NCBI GenBank assembly: GCA_900555725.1
Contig: USMD01000049.1
Span: 1 to 14,437 of the forward strand
DNA: 14,437 nucleotides
Source of the DNA: an uncultured Garciella sp.
Lineage (GTDB): Bacteria; Bacillota; Clostridia; Eubacteriales; Garciellaceae
Direction: 5' to 3'
Shown: piece after piece, positions 1 through 7,813 of the stretch
How positions within the stretch are numbered: position 1 is the stretch's first letter
How the letters are laid out: the number at the start of each line of letters is the position of its first letter
The notes under the pieces: model-generated
The model's database searches: none
What the model saw: only the letters and a program-made list of their open reading frames with translations
What the model was told of the DNA's origin: nothing
Translations under genes and position numbers: made by a program

Positions 1-39
1 GTAAGATCGTCGGCAGCGTCAGATGTGTATAAGAGACAG
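1..39 (+). other. Sequencing adapter (Nextera/Tn5 read 1 adapter plus index tail), not genomic
   Basis: Positions 7-39 match the 33-base Illumina Nextera read 1 adapter exactly. Positions 21-39 are the 19-bp Tn5 mosaic end (AGATGTGTATAAGAGACAG) and 7-20 are TCGTCGGCAGCGTC. The six bases before it, GTAAGA, equal the 3' end of the i5 index usually labelled 517 (GCGTAAGA, recalled from memory), which is what sits immediately upstream of this adapter in a library molecule. The stretch is untrimmed read-through at a contig end and should be masked. Genomic sequence starts at about position 40. Confidence 0.98.
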
Positions 40-174
40 TCCTAGTAAAGTGTACATTTAAAAATAGAAATTTATAAAAATACAAAATAAATGTTAAAAT
101 ATAAAAGATAACTTAGAAGTAAGAGTCTTAGGGAAGATTAATTATCGGATCAATAAAATAAAGGAGAATCAAAA

Positions 175-384
175 ATGGAAAAAGTGAAAATCACCACTCC
201 CTATATTAAGTTAGACCAATTATTAAAATTTATAAATATCGCTGAAAACGGTGGAATGGCCAAAGCAATGATTCAAGATGGAATGGTAAAAGTAAATGGA
301 GAAATAGTTCTTCAAAGAGGGAAAAAAATAAAATCTGGAGATGTTGTAGAAATAGGAGATTGTGATACAATAGAAGTTGAGTAA
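175..384 (+). CDS. yaaA: S4-domain RNA-binding protein YaaA
   Basis: This 69-residue protein is essentially a single S4 RNA-binding fold (about residues 11-60), with the GGMAK element at 26-30, a VKVNGE turn at 38-43 and the closing GDVVEI strand at 55-60. Its size and position directly before recF match YaaA, the small S4 protein found between dnaN and recF in many Firmicutes. S4 domains bind structured RNA, and a role in ribosome or RNA metabolism is inferred for the family. AAGGAG at 161-166 lies 8 nt before the ATG and supports this start. The 135 genomic bases upstream (40-174) are AT-rich and hold no recognisable end of dnaN, so dnaN must lie beyond the contig edge. No convincing promoter was found there. 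Confidence 0.9.
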   Translation: MEKVKITTPYIKLDQLLKFINIAENGGMAKAMIQDGMVKVNGEIVLQRGKKIKSGDVVEIGDCDTIEVE

Positions 385-427
385 TTTTTAGAACATACGT
401 TCCTTGATTTTCTTAAATCTTTCGATT

Positions 428-451
428 AGTATTGAAAGTAGTATTGAAAGG
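428..451 (+). repeat. 12-bp tandem repeat in the recF leader
   Basis: AGTATTGAAAGT (428-439) is followed at once by AGTATTGAAAGG (440-451), giving two copies that differ only in the last base. The repeat sits between yaaA and recF. Its first copy overlaps a weak possible -10 (TAGTAT, 427-432) placed 17 nt after TTGATT (404-409). It may be a simple replication-slippage duplication, and no function is evident. Confidence 0.8.
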
Positions 452-483
452 ACATAATGAGTTCATTAAAAGGAGGCAAGTTT

Positions 484-1596
484 ATGCATATTGAGGAACT
501 TATATTTAATAATTACCGAAATTATTCCCAATTAAATATAAACTTGCATTCTAAGATGAATGTTTTTGTAGGAAAAAATGCCCAAGGAAAAACCAATATT
601 CTTGAGTCCATCTATTTATTAAGTACTGGAAAATCCCATCGTAGCAGTAAAGATCAAGAAATGATAAAATGGGGTCAGGAAAATGCTTTTGTTAAAGGAA
701 ACATCATTGTAGAAAACAAAAGAAAAGTGATAGAAATAGGCTTGTCGAAAAGTCAAAAGAAGAAAATTAAAGTCAATGGTGTAGCCTTAAAAAAAATAGG
801 AGATTTATTGGGGCAAGTCCATACAGTATTATTTTCACCAGAGGATTTAAAACTAGTAAAAGAAGGTCCCAGTGAAAGAAGAAATTTTCTTGATCAAGAG
901 ATTTCAAATTTGAGACCCAGATATTACTATTCTCTAATAGAGTATCATAAAATTTTACAACAAAGAAACTCTTTATTAAAGCGAATGAAAATGGAAAATT
1001 CTCTTAGAGATACCTTGTATGTATGGGATCAGCAGCTAATAGAAAGTGGATCTAAAATAGTCCTAACTCGAATCTATTTTTTAAAAAAGATAAACCAAAT
1101 TGCAAAAAAACTTCATGAGGAAATTACCGATAATCTTGAAAAGTTAGAACTTTTTTATCAATCTACTATACTTTCCAACAAAGAAGACATCAAAAATATA
1201 AGAGACGTATTTCAGGAAAAGCTAAGGAAAAATAAAGATATAGATATTCAAAGGGGGACTACCACCATTGGACCCCATAGAGATGATATTAAAATAAATG
1301 TTAACCAAATCGATATTCGTTCCTTTGGCTCCCAAGGGCAACAACGTACTGCAGCTTTATCCCTTAAGCTCTCCATTTTTGAGTTAATCTACTCCGAGAT
1401 AGGAGAATATCCAATTCTTTTACTGGATGACGTCATGTCTGAATTAGATGAAAATAGACAAAAAAAATTAATGAATAATTTAAAAAGTGTACAAAGTTTT
1501 ATTACCTGCACTGATCTTGGATTTTTAGAAAAAATCTATCCCTTAGAAAATCAAATTTATAGGGTAAATAATGGAGAAGTTTGTATGCTTTCTTAG
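484..1596 (+). CDS. recF: DNA replication and repair protein RecF
   Basis: RecF is an SMC-like ATPase that works with RecO and RecR to load RecA at single-strand gaps. The 370-residue product has the usual RecF length. It shows a Walker A motif GKNAQGKT at residues 30-37, an ABC signature region FGSQGQQRT at 281-289, and Walker B with D-loop ILLLDDVMSELD at 311-322. An in-frame ATG exists at 457 (nine residues longer), but AGGAGG at 471-476 lies 7 nt before the ATG at 484, and MHIEEL is the typical RecF N-terminus, so 484 is chosen. The gene follows yaaA by about 100 bases and precedes remB and the gyrase genes, the standard oriC-side order in Firmicutes. It is intact. Confidence 0.96.
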   Translation: MHIEELIFNNYRNYSQLNINLHSKMNVFVGKNAQGKTNILESIYLLSTGKSHRSSKDQEMIKWGQENAFVKGNIIVENKRKVIEIGLSKSQKKKIKVNGVALKKIGDLLGQVHTVLFSPEDLKLVKEGPSERRNFLDQEISNLRPRYYYSLIEYHKILQQRNSLLKRMKMENSLRDTLYVWDQQLIESGSKIVLTRIYFLKKINQIAKKLHEEITDNLEKLELFYQSTILSNKEDIKNIRDVFQEKLRKNKDIDIQRGTTTIGPHRDDIKINVNQIDIRSFGSQGQQRTAALSLKLSIFELIYSEIGEYPILLLDDVMSELDENRQKKLMNNLKSVQSFITCTDLGFLEKIYPLENQIYRVNNGEVCMLS

Positions 1597-1727
1597 AATA
1601 AGGAAATTCATCTTTTAGAATTTTACAAAAAAGGACATAATAGGTAATGGGAAAAATTTGGTATCTATCCAAGGGATTCTTATATAAAATTTTCAAAAGG
1701 GATCTATGGGGATCTAGGAGGATTTTT

Positions 1728-2000
1728 ATGTTATTACATCTAGGTGAAAATAAAATGGTATTCCTAAAGGATATCATTGCTATAATTAGTTTGGAATACG
1801 GGTCTATCCCTAAATATACTCAGGAATTTTTAGAGATGGCAAAAGAAGAAGGATTTATAAAGAGAATATCAGAAGAAGAGCCAAAATCCTTTGTTATTAC
1901 AGAGATAGATCACAAATGTGTTATATATTATTCACCCATTTCTTCAAGTACGCTTTTAAAAAGAATGGATTCTATAGATAAATTAAAAAAGGAAAACTGA
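1728..2000 (+). CDS. remB: RemB-type DUF370 protein (YaaB, extracellular matrix regulator family)
   Basis: This 90-residue protein sits between recF and gyrB, the position of yaaB/remB in Bacillus. The C-terminal half carries the family hallmark, EEPKSFVIT followed by VIYYSPISSSTLLKR, and the N-terminus starts MLLHLGENK. RemA/RemB-like proteins are small DNA-binding or regulatory proteins linked to matrix gene control in Bacillus subtilis; the role here is unknown. The frame is open back to an ATG at 1647. AGGAGG (1716-1721) lies 6 nt before the ATG at 1728, and homology begins there, so the extra 27 residues are rejected. Gaps of 131 nt upstream and 25 nt to gyrB suggest co-transcription with recF and gyrB. 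Confidence 0.88.
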   Translation: MLLHLGENKMVFLKDIIAIISLEYGSIPKYTQEFLEMAKEEGFIKRISEEEPKSFVITEIDHKCVIYYSPISSSTLLKRMDSIDKLKKEN

Positions 2001-2025
2001 TATAAAAAAAAACAGGGGGGTAAAA

Positions 2026-3951
2026 ATGCTAGAACAAAACAATAACCAAAGCACCTATGGTGCAGAACAAATACAAGTGCTAGAAGGATTAGAAGCAGTA
2101 CGAAAGCGCCCTGGTATGTATATAGGAAGTACAGGTCCTACGGGGCTTCATCATCTAGTTTATGAAGTAGTAGACAATAGTATTGATGAAGCCTTAGCAG
2201 GGTTTTGTGAAAATATCTATGTAACTATACATCCTGATAACTCTATTGCTGTAGAGGATGATGGAAGGGGAATCCCCGTTGGAATACATCCCAAAATGCA
2301 TAAGTCGGCAGTAGAAGTAGCTCTTACTGTACTTCATGCTGGAGGAAAATTCGGTGGGGGAGGCTATAAGGTTTCTGGAGGACTTCATGGTGTAGGGGTA
2401 TCTGTTGTAAATGCCCTTTCAGAATGGCTAGAGGTAAAGGTATATCAAAATGGAACCATCTATAAGCAGACTTACGAAAGAGGAAAGCCAACCTGTGAAT
2501 TGACACCTATTGGTGATACAGATAGAACAGGTACCATCATCTCCTTTAAGCCAGATTACGAAATCTTTGAGGAATTAGAATATAATTTTGAAATATTAGA
2601 AAATAGATTGAGAGAACTTGCCTTTTTAAATAAAGGAATCCATATCGTTTTAAAGGATGAAAGGGAAGGGCAAGAACAGGAAGAAAAATTTCACTATGAG
2701 GGAGGAATTATTCATTTCATAGAATATTTGAATAGAAATAAAACTCCTCTTCATAAGAAAATATTCCATTTTGAAGCTAAGAAGGATGACGTATTAATAG
2801 ACGTTGCTCTCCAATACAATGATAGTTATACTGAAACCATATTTACTTTTGCTAATAATATTGACACTACAGAAGGTGGGGCTCATTTAAGTGGTTTTAA
2901 AAGTGCTCTTACTAGAACCATTAATGATTATGCCAGAAAGAATAATCTATTAAAGGAAAATGACAGTAATCTTTCTGGAGAAGATGTTAGAGAAGGACTT
3001 ACAGCAATTATTAGTGTAAAACTAACAGATCCTCAATTTGAAGGACAGACCAAAACAAAACTTGGAAATACCGAAGTAAGAGGATTGGTAGAACAAGCAG
3101 TAGGGGAACAACTTTCTTATTTTTTAGAGGAAAATCCAAATGTATCTAAAATCATTGTAGATAAAGGCCTTACTGCATCCCGGGCTAGAGCTGCGGCTAA
3201 GAAGGCTAGGGAATTAACCAGAAGGAAAAATGTGTTGGAAAGTACCTCTCTGCCAGGAAAATTGGCGGATTGTAGTGAAAAGGATCCAAGTAAATCAGAA
3301 ATCTATATTGTAGAAGGAGACTCTGCCGGAGGATCTGCTAAGCAAGGACGAGATCGAAGGATCATGGCTATTCTACCTCTAAGGGGGAAGATACTAAACG
3401 TAGAAAAGGCTAGATTAGATCGAATTCTTAATGCTGACACTATTCGCTCCCTTATTACTGCCGTTGGCACAGGGATAGGAGAAGATTTTGATATTGAAAA
3501 GGCAAGATACCATAAAATCATCATTATGACCGATGCTGATGTAGATGGTGCCCATATCAGGACGCTTCTTTTGACATTCTTCTATCGTTATATGCGACCT
3601 ATTATTGACGCAGGATATTTATATATTGCTCAACCACCTCTTTATAAAGTGAAGAAGGGAAAATTTGAAGAATATGTATTTAGCGATAAAGAGCTACAGG
3701 AAATATTGGATAAAATCGGCAGAGAGGGAAATCCTCCTGAGATTCAAAGGTATAAAGGTTTAGGAGAAATGAACCCTGAACAATTATGGGACACTACTAT
3801 GAATCCAGAAAACCGTATCTTACTCCAAGTAACTTTAGAAGATGCGATCAGGGCAGATGGAATTTTTACAAGGCTAATGGGAGATAAGGTAGAACCCAGA
3901 AGAGAGTTTATTCAAGAAAATGCTAAGAAAGTAAAAAATCTGGATATTTAA
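2026..3951 (+). CDS. gyrB: DNA gyrase subunit B
   Basis: GyrB is the ATPase subunit of the A2B2 enzyme that introduces negative supercoils. The 641-residue product has the short Gram-positive form, without the large enterobacterial insertion. In order it has a GHKL ATPase domain with YEVVDN (catalytic E47, Mg-binding N51) and DDGRG starting at D78, the GLHGVGVSVVNALS lid region, and QTKTKLGN with the ATP-contacting lysine. Next is a TOPRIM domain with EGDSAGG (E430) and TDADVDGA (D503, D505, D507), and finally QRYKGLGEMNPEQLW near the C-terminus. All metal- and ATP-binding residues are present. The start follows AGGGGGG at 2014-2020. The gyrA ribosome binding site overlaps this gene's stop codon, indicating tight co-expression. 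Confidence 0.98.
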   Translation: MLEQNNNQSTYGAEQIQVLEGLEAVRKRPGMYIGSTGPTGLHHLVYEVVDNSIDEALAGFCENIYVTIHPDNSIAVEDDGRGIPVGIHPKMHKSAVEVALTVLHAGGKFGGGGYKVSGGLHGVGVSVVNALSEWLEVKVYQNGTIYKQTYERGKPTCELTPIGDTDRTGTIISFKPDYEIFEELEYNFEILENRLRELAFLNKGIHIVLKDEREGQEQEEKFHYEGGIIHFIEYLNRNKTPLHKKIFHFEAKKDDVLIDVALQYNDSYTETIFTFANNIDTTEGGAHLSGFKSALTRTINDYARKNNLLKENDSNLSGEDVREGLTAIISVKLTDPQFEGQTKTKLGNTEVRGLVEQAVGEQLSYFLEENPNVSKIIVDKGLTASRARAAAKKARELTRRKNVLESTSLPGKLADCSEKDPSKSEIYIVEGDSAGGSAKQGRDRRIMAILPLRGKILNVEKARLDRILNADTIRSLITAVGTGIGEDFDIEKARYHKIIIMTDADVDGAHIRTLLLTFFYRYMRPIIDAGYLYIAQPPLYKVKKGKFEEYVFSDKELQEILDKIGREGNPPEIQRYKGLGEMNPEQLWDTTMNPENRILLQVTLEDAIRADGIFTRLMGDKVEPRREFIQENAKKVKNLDI

Positions 3952-3963
3952 GGGGGCACAGAA

Positions 3964-6414
3964 ATGGCGGAAAAAAATAATAATAGCATTATACAGGTCA
4001 ATATAGAAGATGAAATGGAAAAATCCTATATTGACTATGCAATGAGTGTAATTGTATCCCGTGCCCTTCCTGATGTAAGGGACGGTTTAAAACCAGTTCA
4101 TAGAAGAATTTTATATGCAATGAGCGAATTAGGATTGACTCCAGAAAAATCCTATAGAAAATGTGCAAGAATCGTCGGAGACGTACTAGGAAAGTATCAT
4201 CCCCATGGAGATAGTGCTGTATATGAGGCTTTAGTTCGTTTGGCTCAGGACTTTTCTACCCGTTATCCTTTGGTAGATGGTCATGGAAACTTTGGTTCTG
4301 TGGATGGAGATGGAGCAGCAGCCATGCGTTATACTGAAGCTAAAATGACTAAAATTACCCAGGAGTTACTTCGGGATATTAATAAAAATACCGTAGATTT
4401 TATACCAAACTTTGATGAAACCTTAAAGGAACCGGCAGTATTACCATCTCGCTTTCCAAATTTATTGGTAAATGGTTCTTCAGGAATTGCAGTAGGTATG
4501 GCCACTAATATTCCTCCCCACAATCTTGGGGAAGTCATCGATGGGATTGTAGAGATTATTGATCAACCTGAGGTTACCATAGAGCAATTAATGAAAAAGA
4601 TCAAAGGTCCAGATTTTCCAACGGGAGGTATTATTTTAGGAAAAGAAGAGGTAAAACAATCTTATACCACAGGGAAGGGAAAAATTAAAGTAAGGGCAAA
4701 GACCAATATTGAACAAGTAACCAATAGTAAATATAGAATTGTTATTACTGAGATTCCCTACCAAGTTAATAAAGCAAAGTTGATTGAAAAAATTGCAGAA
4801 CTGGTAAAAGATAAGAGGATCGAAGGAATTTCTGATCTTAGGGATGAATCAGATCGTGATGGAATGCGTATTGTTATTGAACTGAAAAAAGATATTAATC
4901 CAAATGTAGTATTAAATCTTTTATATAAACATACTCAAATGCAAGAAACCTTTGGAGTCATTATGTTAGCCTTAGTAAATAATGAGCCTAAGATATTAAA
5001 TCTAAGACAAATATTAGATTATTATCTTGAACATCAGAGGGATGTCATTGTTCGTAGGACAAAATTTGATTTAGAAAAGGCAGAGGCTAGGGCCCATATT
5101 TTAGAAGGTTTAAGAATTGCTTTAGATCATATTGATGAAGTGATAAATTTAATTCGTAGTTCTAAAACCATTCAGATTGCAAAAGATGGATTAATGAACC
5201 AATTTAAACTTAGTGAAAAACAAGCTCAAGCGATCTTAGATATGCGTCTACAGCGTTTAACAGGACTAGAAAGAGAAAAAATAGAAGAAGAATATAAATC
5301 TTTACTGGAAACCATCAAAAACCTAAAGGAAATCTTAGGGAGTGAACATCGCATTCTACAAGTGATCCGGGAAGAATTATTGGAGATCAAAGAAAAATAT
5401 AGTGATGATCGAAGAACTGGTTTTGACATTGATGCCAGTGATATTAATATAGAAGATCTCATTGAACAGGAAGATGTAGTAATTACTTTAACCCACTTTG
5501 GATACATCAAAAGACTCCCTTCTGACACCTATCGATCTCAAAAAAGAGGAGGAAAGGGGATATCTGCTCTTAGCACCCGAAAGGATGATTTTGTAGAGCA
5601 CTTATTTATGACTTCTACCCACCATTATTTATTGTTCCTTACCAATAAAGGGAAGGTTTATAGATTAAAGGCCTTTGAAATTCCTGAGGCGAGTAGACAA
5701 GCCAAAGGTACAGCCATTGTAAATATTCTCCAGTTAGATCCAGGAGAATCTATTACAACAGTGATTCCTATAAAAGAGTTTGAAAAAGATCATTATTTAA
5801 TTATGGCTACTAGGTCTGGAATGGTGAAAAAAACAGAATTGATTGAATATGATACTTCCAGAAGGGCAGGCCTTTTAGCTATTTCCCTAAAGGAAAATGA
5901 TGAGCTTATCAATGTTCGATTAACCGATGGGAATAGGGAAGTCATCATTGGAACTAAAAGAGGATATGCAATTCGTTTTTCAGAAAAAGATGTTCGTTCA
6001 ATGGGGAGAACAGCCATGGGAGTGAAAGGAATTGATCTAAGAGATGGAGATGAAGTCATTGGAATGGATTTGGTTTTAGAGGATTCCTATCTATTGGCAG
6101 TTAGTGAAAATGGATTTGGAAAAATGACTTCCTTAAATGAATATCGTACACAATCTAGAGGAGGAAAAGGAGTTACCACATACAATATCACCAAGAAAAC
6201 AGGAGATTTAGTGGGAATTCGTATCGTACAAAAAGAAGATGAAATTATGCTTATGAACAACAATGGCATTGTCATTCGATTAGAAGTAAAGGGTATCTCA
6301 AAAATGGGCAGAAGTACCCAAGGGGTTACCCTAATGAGAACAGAAGAAGGAGAAAAAATCATCACAGCAGCCAAAGTATATGTCAGTGATGAAAATGAAG
6401 AAGAAGATCAATAA
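3964..6414 (+). CDS. gyrA: DNA gyrase subunit A
   Basis: GyrA is the breakage-reunion subunit of gyrase. The 816-residue protein has the winged-helix/tower core with catalytic Tyr123 (AAMRYTE, preceded by Arg122). The quinolone-resistance region HPHGDSAVYEAL has Ser84 and Glu88 at the two main resistance positions, a wild-type-like pattern. The C-terminal beta-pinwheel starts near residue 500 and carries a canonical GyrA box QKRGGKG at 526-532 plus a degenerate QSRGGKG later. This marks a supercoiling gyrase rather than ParC. The protein ends in an acidic tail (DENEEEDQ). AAGGGGG at 3950-3956 gives a 7-nt spacing to the ATG and overlaps the gyrB stop. The gene is intact. Confidence 0.98.
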   Translation: MAEKNNNSIIQVNIEDEMEKSYIDYAMSVIVSRALPDVRDGLKPVHRRILYAMSELGLTPEKSYRKCARIVGDVLGKYHPHGDSAVYEALVRLAQDFSTRYPLVDGHGNFGSVDGDGAAAMRYTEAKMTKITQELLRDINKNTVDFIPNFDETLKEPAVLPSRFPNLLVNGSSGIAVGMATNIPPHNLGEVIDGIVEIIDQPEVTIEQLMKKIKGPDFPTGGIILGKEEVKQSYTTGKGKIKVRAKTNIEQVTNSKYRIVITEIPYQVNKAKLIEKIAELVKDKRIEGISDLRDESDRDGMRIVIELKKDINPNVVLNLLYKHTQMQETFGVIMLALVNNEPKILNLRQILDYYLEHQRDVIVRRTKFDLEKAEARAHILEGLRIALDHIDEVINLIRSSKTIQIAKDGLMNQFKLSEKQAQAILDMRLQRLTGLEREKIEEEYKSLLETIKNLKEILGSEHRILQVIREELLEIKEKYSDDRRTGFDIDASDINIEDLIEQEDVVITLTHFGYIKRLPSDTYRSQKRGGKGISALSTRKDDFVEHLFMTSTHHYLLFLTNKGKVYRLKAFEIPEASRQAKGTAIVNILQLDPGESITTVIPIKEFEKDHYLIMATRSGMVKKTELIEYDTSRRAGLLAISLKENDELINVRLTDGNREVIIGTKRGYAIRFSEKDVRSMGRTAMGVKGIDLRDGDEVIGMDLVLEDSYLLAVSENGFGKMTSLNEYRTQSRGGKGVTTYNITKKTGDLVGIRIVQKEDEIMLMNNNGIVIRLEVKGISKMGRSTQGVTLMRTEEGEKIITAAKVYVSDENEEEDQ

Positions 6415-6418
6415 AATA

Positions 6419-6466
6419 GAGCCATAGATGTTTTCCTTTCGTTGCTCCATGAAATATCTATGGCTC
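6419..6466 (+). terminator. Hairpin terminator after gyrA
   Basis: GAGCCATAGAT (6419-6429) pairs perfectly with ATCTATGGCTC (6456-6466). Five further pairs, two of them G-U, extend the stem inward and leave a loop of about 16 nt. It begins 5 nt after the gyrA stop and is followed by the T-rich but interrupted CTTTCATTTCGCTTTC. An overlapping alternative stem pairs CCATGAAA (6447-6454) with TTTCATGG (6479-6486). It probably ends the gyrBA transcript; the weak U-tract keeps confidence moderate. Confidence 0.65.
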
Positions 6467-6563
6467 CTTTCATTTCGCTTTCATGGTCAGCCAATTATAT
6501 TTTCAATATCAAATATTCTTGAACTTCTCATAAACGATAAATTTGTCTATAGCCTAATTTTTA

Positions 6564-6592
6564 ATTTATCATAAATATGTTTTTGTTATAAT
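6564..6592 (+). promoter_or_regulatory. Possible rpe promoter
   Basis: A perfect -10 TATAAT lies at 6587-6592, 50 nt before the rpe start, but nothing 16-18 nt upstream resembles TTGACA (the best is TTTATC at 6565-6570). The preceding gyrA terminator means rpe needs its own promoter, and this is the best candidate. The tandem repeat just downstream supplies further TATAAA elements. Confidence 0.35.
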
Positions 6593-6593
6593 A

Positions 6594-6621
6594 AGAGTAT
6601 AAAATGAAGAGTATAAAATGA
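6594..6621 (+). repeat. Perfect 14-bp tandem duplication in the rpe leader
   Basis: AGAGTATAAAATGA occurs twice in direct succession (6594-6607 and 6608-6621) without a mismatch. Each copy contains a TATAAA element and an ATG; the first ATG (6604) opens a six-codon frame that ends at TGA 6619-6621. The duplication lies between the putative -10 and the rpe ribosome binding site (AGGAAAG, about 6632). It could be recent slippage or could affect transcription or translation of rpe. Confidence 0.85.
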
Positions 6622-6642
6622 GAAGAAAGGTAGGAAAGATTT

Positions 6643-7290
6643 ATGATTAAAATAGCCCCCTCCATACTAAGTGCAGACTTTGCAAATTTAGAAAGAGATA
6701 TGAAAGAATTATCGTCCCTCCATGTAGATATGATCCATTTAGACATGATGGATGGAAATTTTGTGCCCAATATCACCTTTGGACCAGATCAAATCAAGGA
6801 TTTAAGAAAAACCACAGAGCTTGTATTGGATGCCCATATGATGATACAAGATCCTGATAGATTTATTCCTAAAATAGCCCAAGCAGGGGCCGATAGTATT
6901 ACCATTCATCAGGAAGCCACAACCCATTTGCACCGCAGTATTCAATTGATTAAAGATCAAGGAATAAAGGCAGGGGTAGCATTAAATCCAGCCACACCTA
7001 TAGATACCCTTAAGTATGTACTAGATGACATTGACATGATTTTATTAATGACGGTGAATCCTGGTTTTGGAGGACAAAAATTTATCCCTGCTATGTTAGA
7101 AAAAATAAAAGAAGCAAAGAAAATGATTGGTGATCGTCCTATTGATTTACAAGTAGATGGTGGAGTTAATGATGTAACGGCAAAACAATGTGTACAATCC
7201 GGAGCCAGTATCTTAGTGGCAGGTTCCTATGTATTTAAGGGAAACAAAGAAGAAAACATCGAAAAATTAAGAAAGGCAGTTTTATTATAG
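6643..7290 (+). CDS. rpe: Ribulose-phosphate 3-epimerase
   Basis: The enzyme interconverts D-ribulose-5-phosphate and D-xylulose-5-phosphate in the pentose phosphate pathway. The 215-residue TIM barrel has the normal family length. It shows the N-terminal APSILSADF (5-13), IHLDMMDGNFVPN with metal/catalytic H32 and D34, LDAHMMI with H65, the phosphate-side loop NPGFGGQKF (139-147), VDGG with catalytic D172, and GASILVAGSYVF (187-198). AGGAAAG precedes the ATG. It is flanked by a terminator upstream and a palindrome over its stop codon, so it is probably transcribed alone. Its product joins the reaction of the xylulokinase encoded about 5 kb downstream, which may be why it is here. Whether the genome has a second, housekeeping rpe cannot be seen. 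Confidence 0.95.
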   Translation: MIKIAPSILSADFANLERDMKELSSLHVDMIHLDMMDGNFVPNITFGPDQIKDLRKTTELVLDAHMMIQDPDRFIPKIAQAGADSITIHQEATTHLHRSIQLIKDQGIKAGVALNPATPIDTLKYVLDDIDMILLMTVNPGFGGQKFIPAMLEKIKEAKKMIGDRPIDLQVDGGVNDVTAKQCVQSGASILVAGSYVFKGNKEENIEKLRKAVLL

Positions 7291-7318
7291 GGGTGGACCT
7301 AGGTCCACCCCTATAATA
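7283..7318. terminator. Perfect 36-bp palindrome spanning the rpe stop codon (probable terminator)
   Basis: The two halves 7283-7300 and 7301-7318 are exact reverse complements, centred on CCTAGG, with the GC-rich core GGGGTGGACC / GGTCCACCCC. As RNA it would form a very stable hairpin with a 4-nt loop. The rpe stop codon (7288-7290) lies in the left arm, so the terminal codon is part of the stem. No T-tract follows (ATTGAAAATTTT), so it may act as a bidirectional or non-classical terminator or as a 3'-end stabiliser. Confidence 0.6.
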
Positions 7319-7813
7319 TTGAAAATTTTCCGTAGAATTGATAATATGTTGACAATATAATAAAGGAATACTACAAAAAATAGAAATGAAGTTGCAATGT
7401 ATCTGCTCATCCTAAATATGCAGTTAGTGATAGGTATTTTAAACAACTGGTTGATATTTTGCATCTTTCTGTTCTCTACAATGGATTGATTTGTACTATA
7501 TGCCATCGTACTGGCTGTATCAGAGAACAATTTATGAAAGTAGCAAAATTCAAGTTTGTGCATAATTATTATATTTCCAATGTTATTTTAACCCTAAAAG
7601 AATATTTATAGAATATGCAATGATTTTGTAATAATTAAGGGTCAATTTGTTAAAGGCAGGAGAAATCCTCGTTTGTTGCGGAGGTTGCTTTTGGATAGGG
7701 GAGAGGGAAGATGACATAGGTTTTTTATTTGTATACACTAAGGATTAAATATTTAAATTAGCCCAAAAATCTTCCTTCTCAACAGCAAACAGGTAGGCAC
7801 TACTGTTTTATCT
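7319..7813. other. About 500 bases with no intact gene
   Basis: No start codon with a ribosome binding site opens a convincing frame here. TTGACA at 7349-7354 with TACAAA 17 nt on (7372-7377) is a possible weak promoter. A + frame from 7390 to 7611 is open for 73 codons without an early start codon and contains YFKQLVDIL and CTICHRTGC. A second + frame (7364-7489) encodes a hydrophobic run (MYLLILNMQLVIGIL) and stays readable after a TGA. Either could be decayed coding DNA, and neither was recognised. An inverted repeat GTTCTCT (7471-7477) / AGAGAAC (7522-7528) is present. The rest is AT-rich spacer. Confidence 0.5.
7787..7808 (-). terminator. Possible hairpin terminator of the deoR-type gene
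   Basis: AAACAGGTAG (7787-7796) pairs with CTACTGTTT (7800-7808) with one bulged base and a 3-nt loop. It lies just past the stop of the minus-strand regulator gene. On that strand the hairpin is not followed by a clear U-run, so termination is uncertain. Confidence 0.35.

Noticed and set aside
21..39. Real Tn5-type transposon end
   Set aside because: The mosaic end is fused to the synthetic Nextera read 1 tail and an index fragment, so it is a library adapter.
457..483. Upstream ATG of recF giving nine extra residues
   Set aside because: AGGAGG at 471-476 is spaced for the ATG at 484, and RecF proteins begin at that point. The weak AAAGG upstream is less likely to be used.
1647..1727. Upstream ATG of remB giving 27 extra residues
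   Set aside because: The extension has no family similarity, while AGGAGG at 1716-1721 fits the ATG at 1728.
4329..4538. Minus-strand frames inside gyrB and gyrA (several of 60-100 codons)
   Set aside because: They are antisense to strongly conserved gyrase coding sequence and lack start signals or known domains.
7285..7563. Minus-strand frame of 92 codons with a hydrophobic stretch, possible small membrane protein
   Set aside because: It has no ribosome binding site and runs across the rpe-end palindrome and into the 3' end of rpe in antisense. The hydrophobic part is a side effect of AT-rich DNA.
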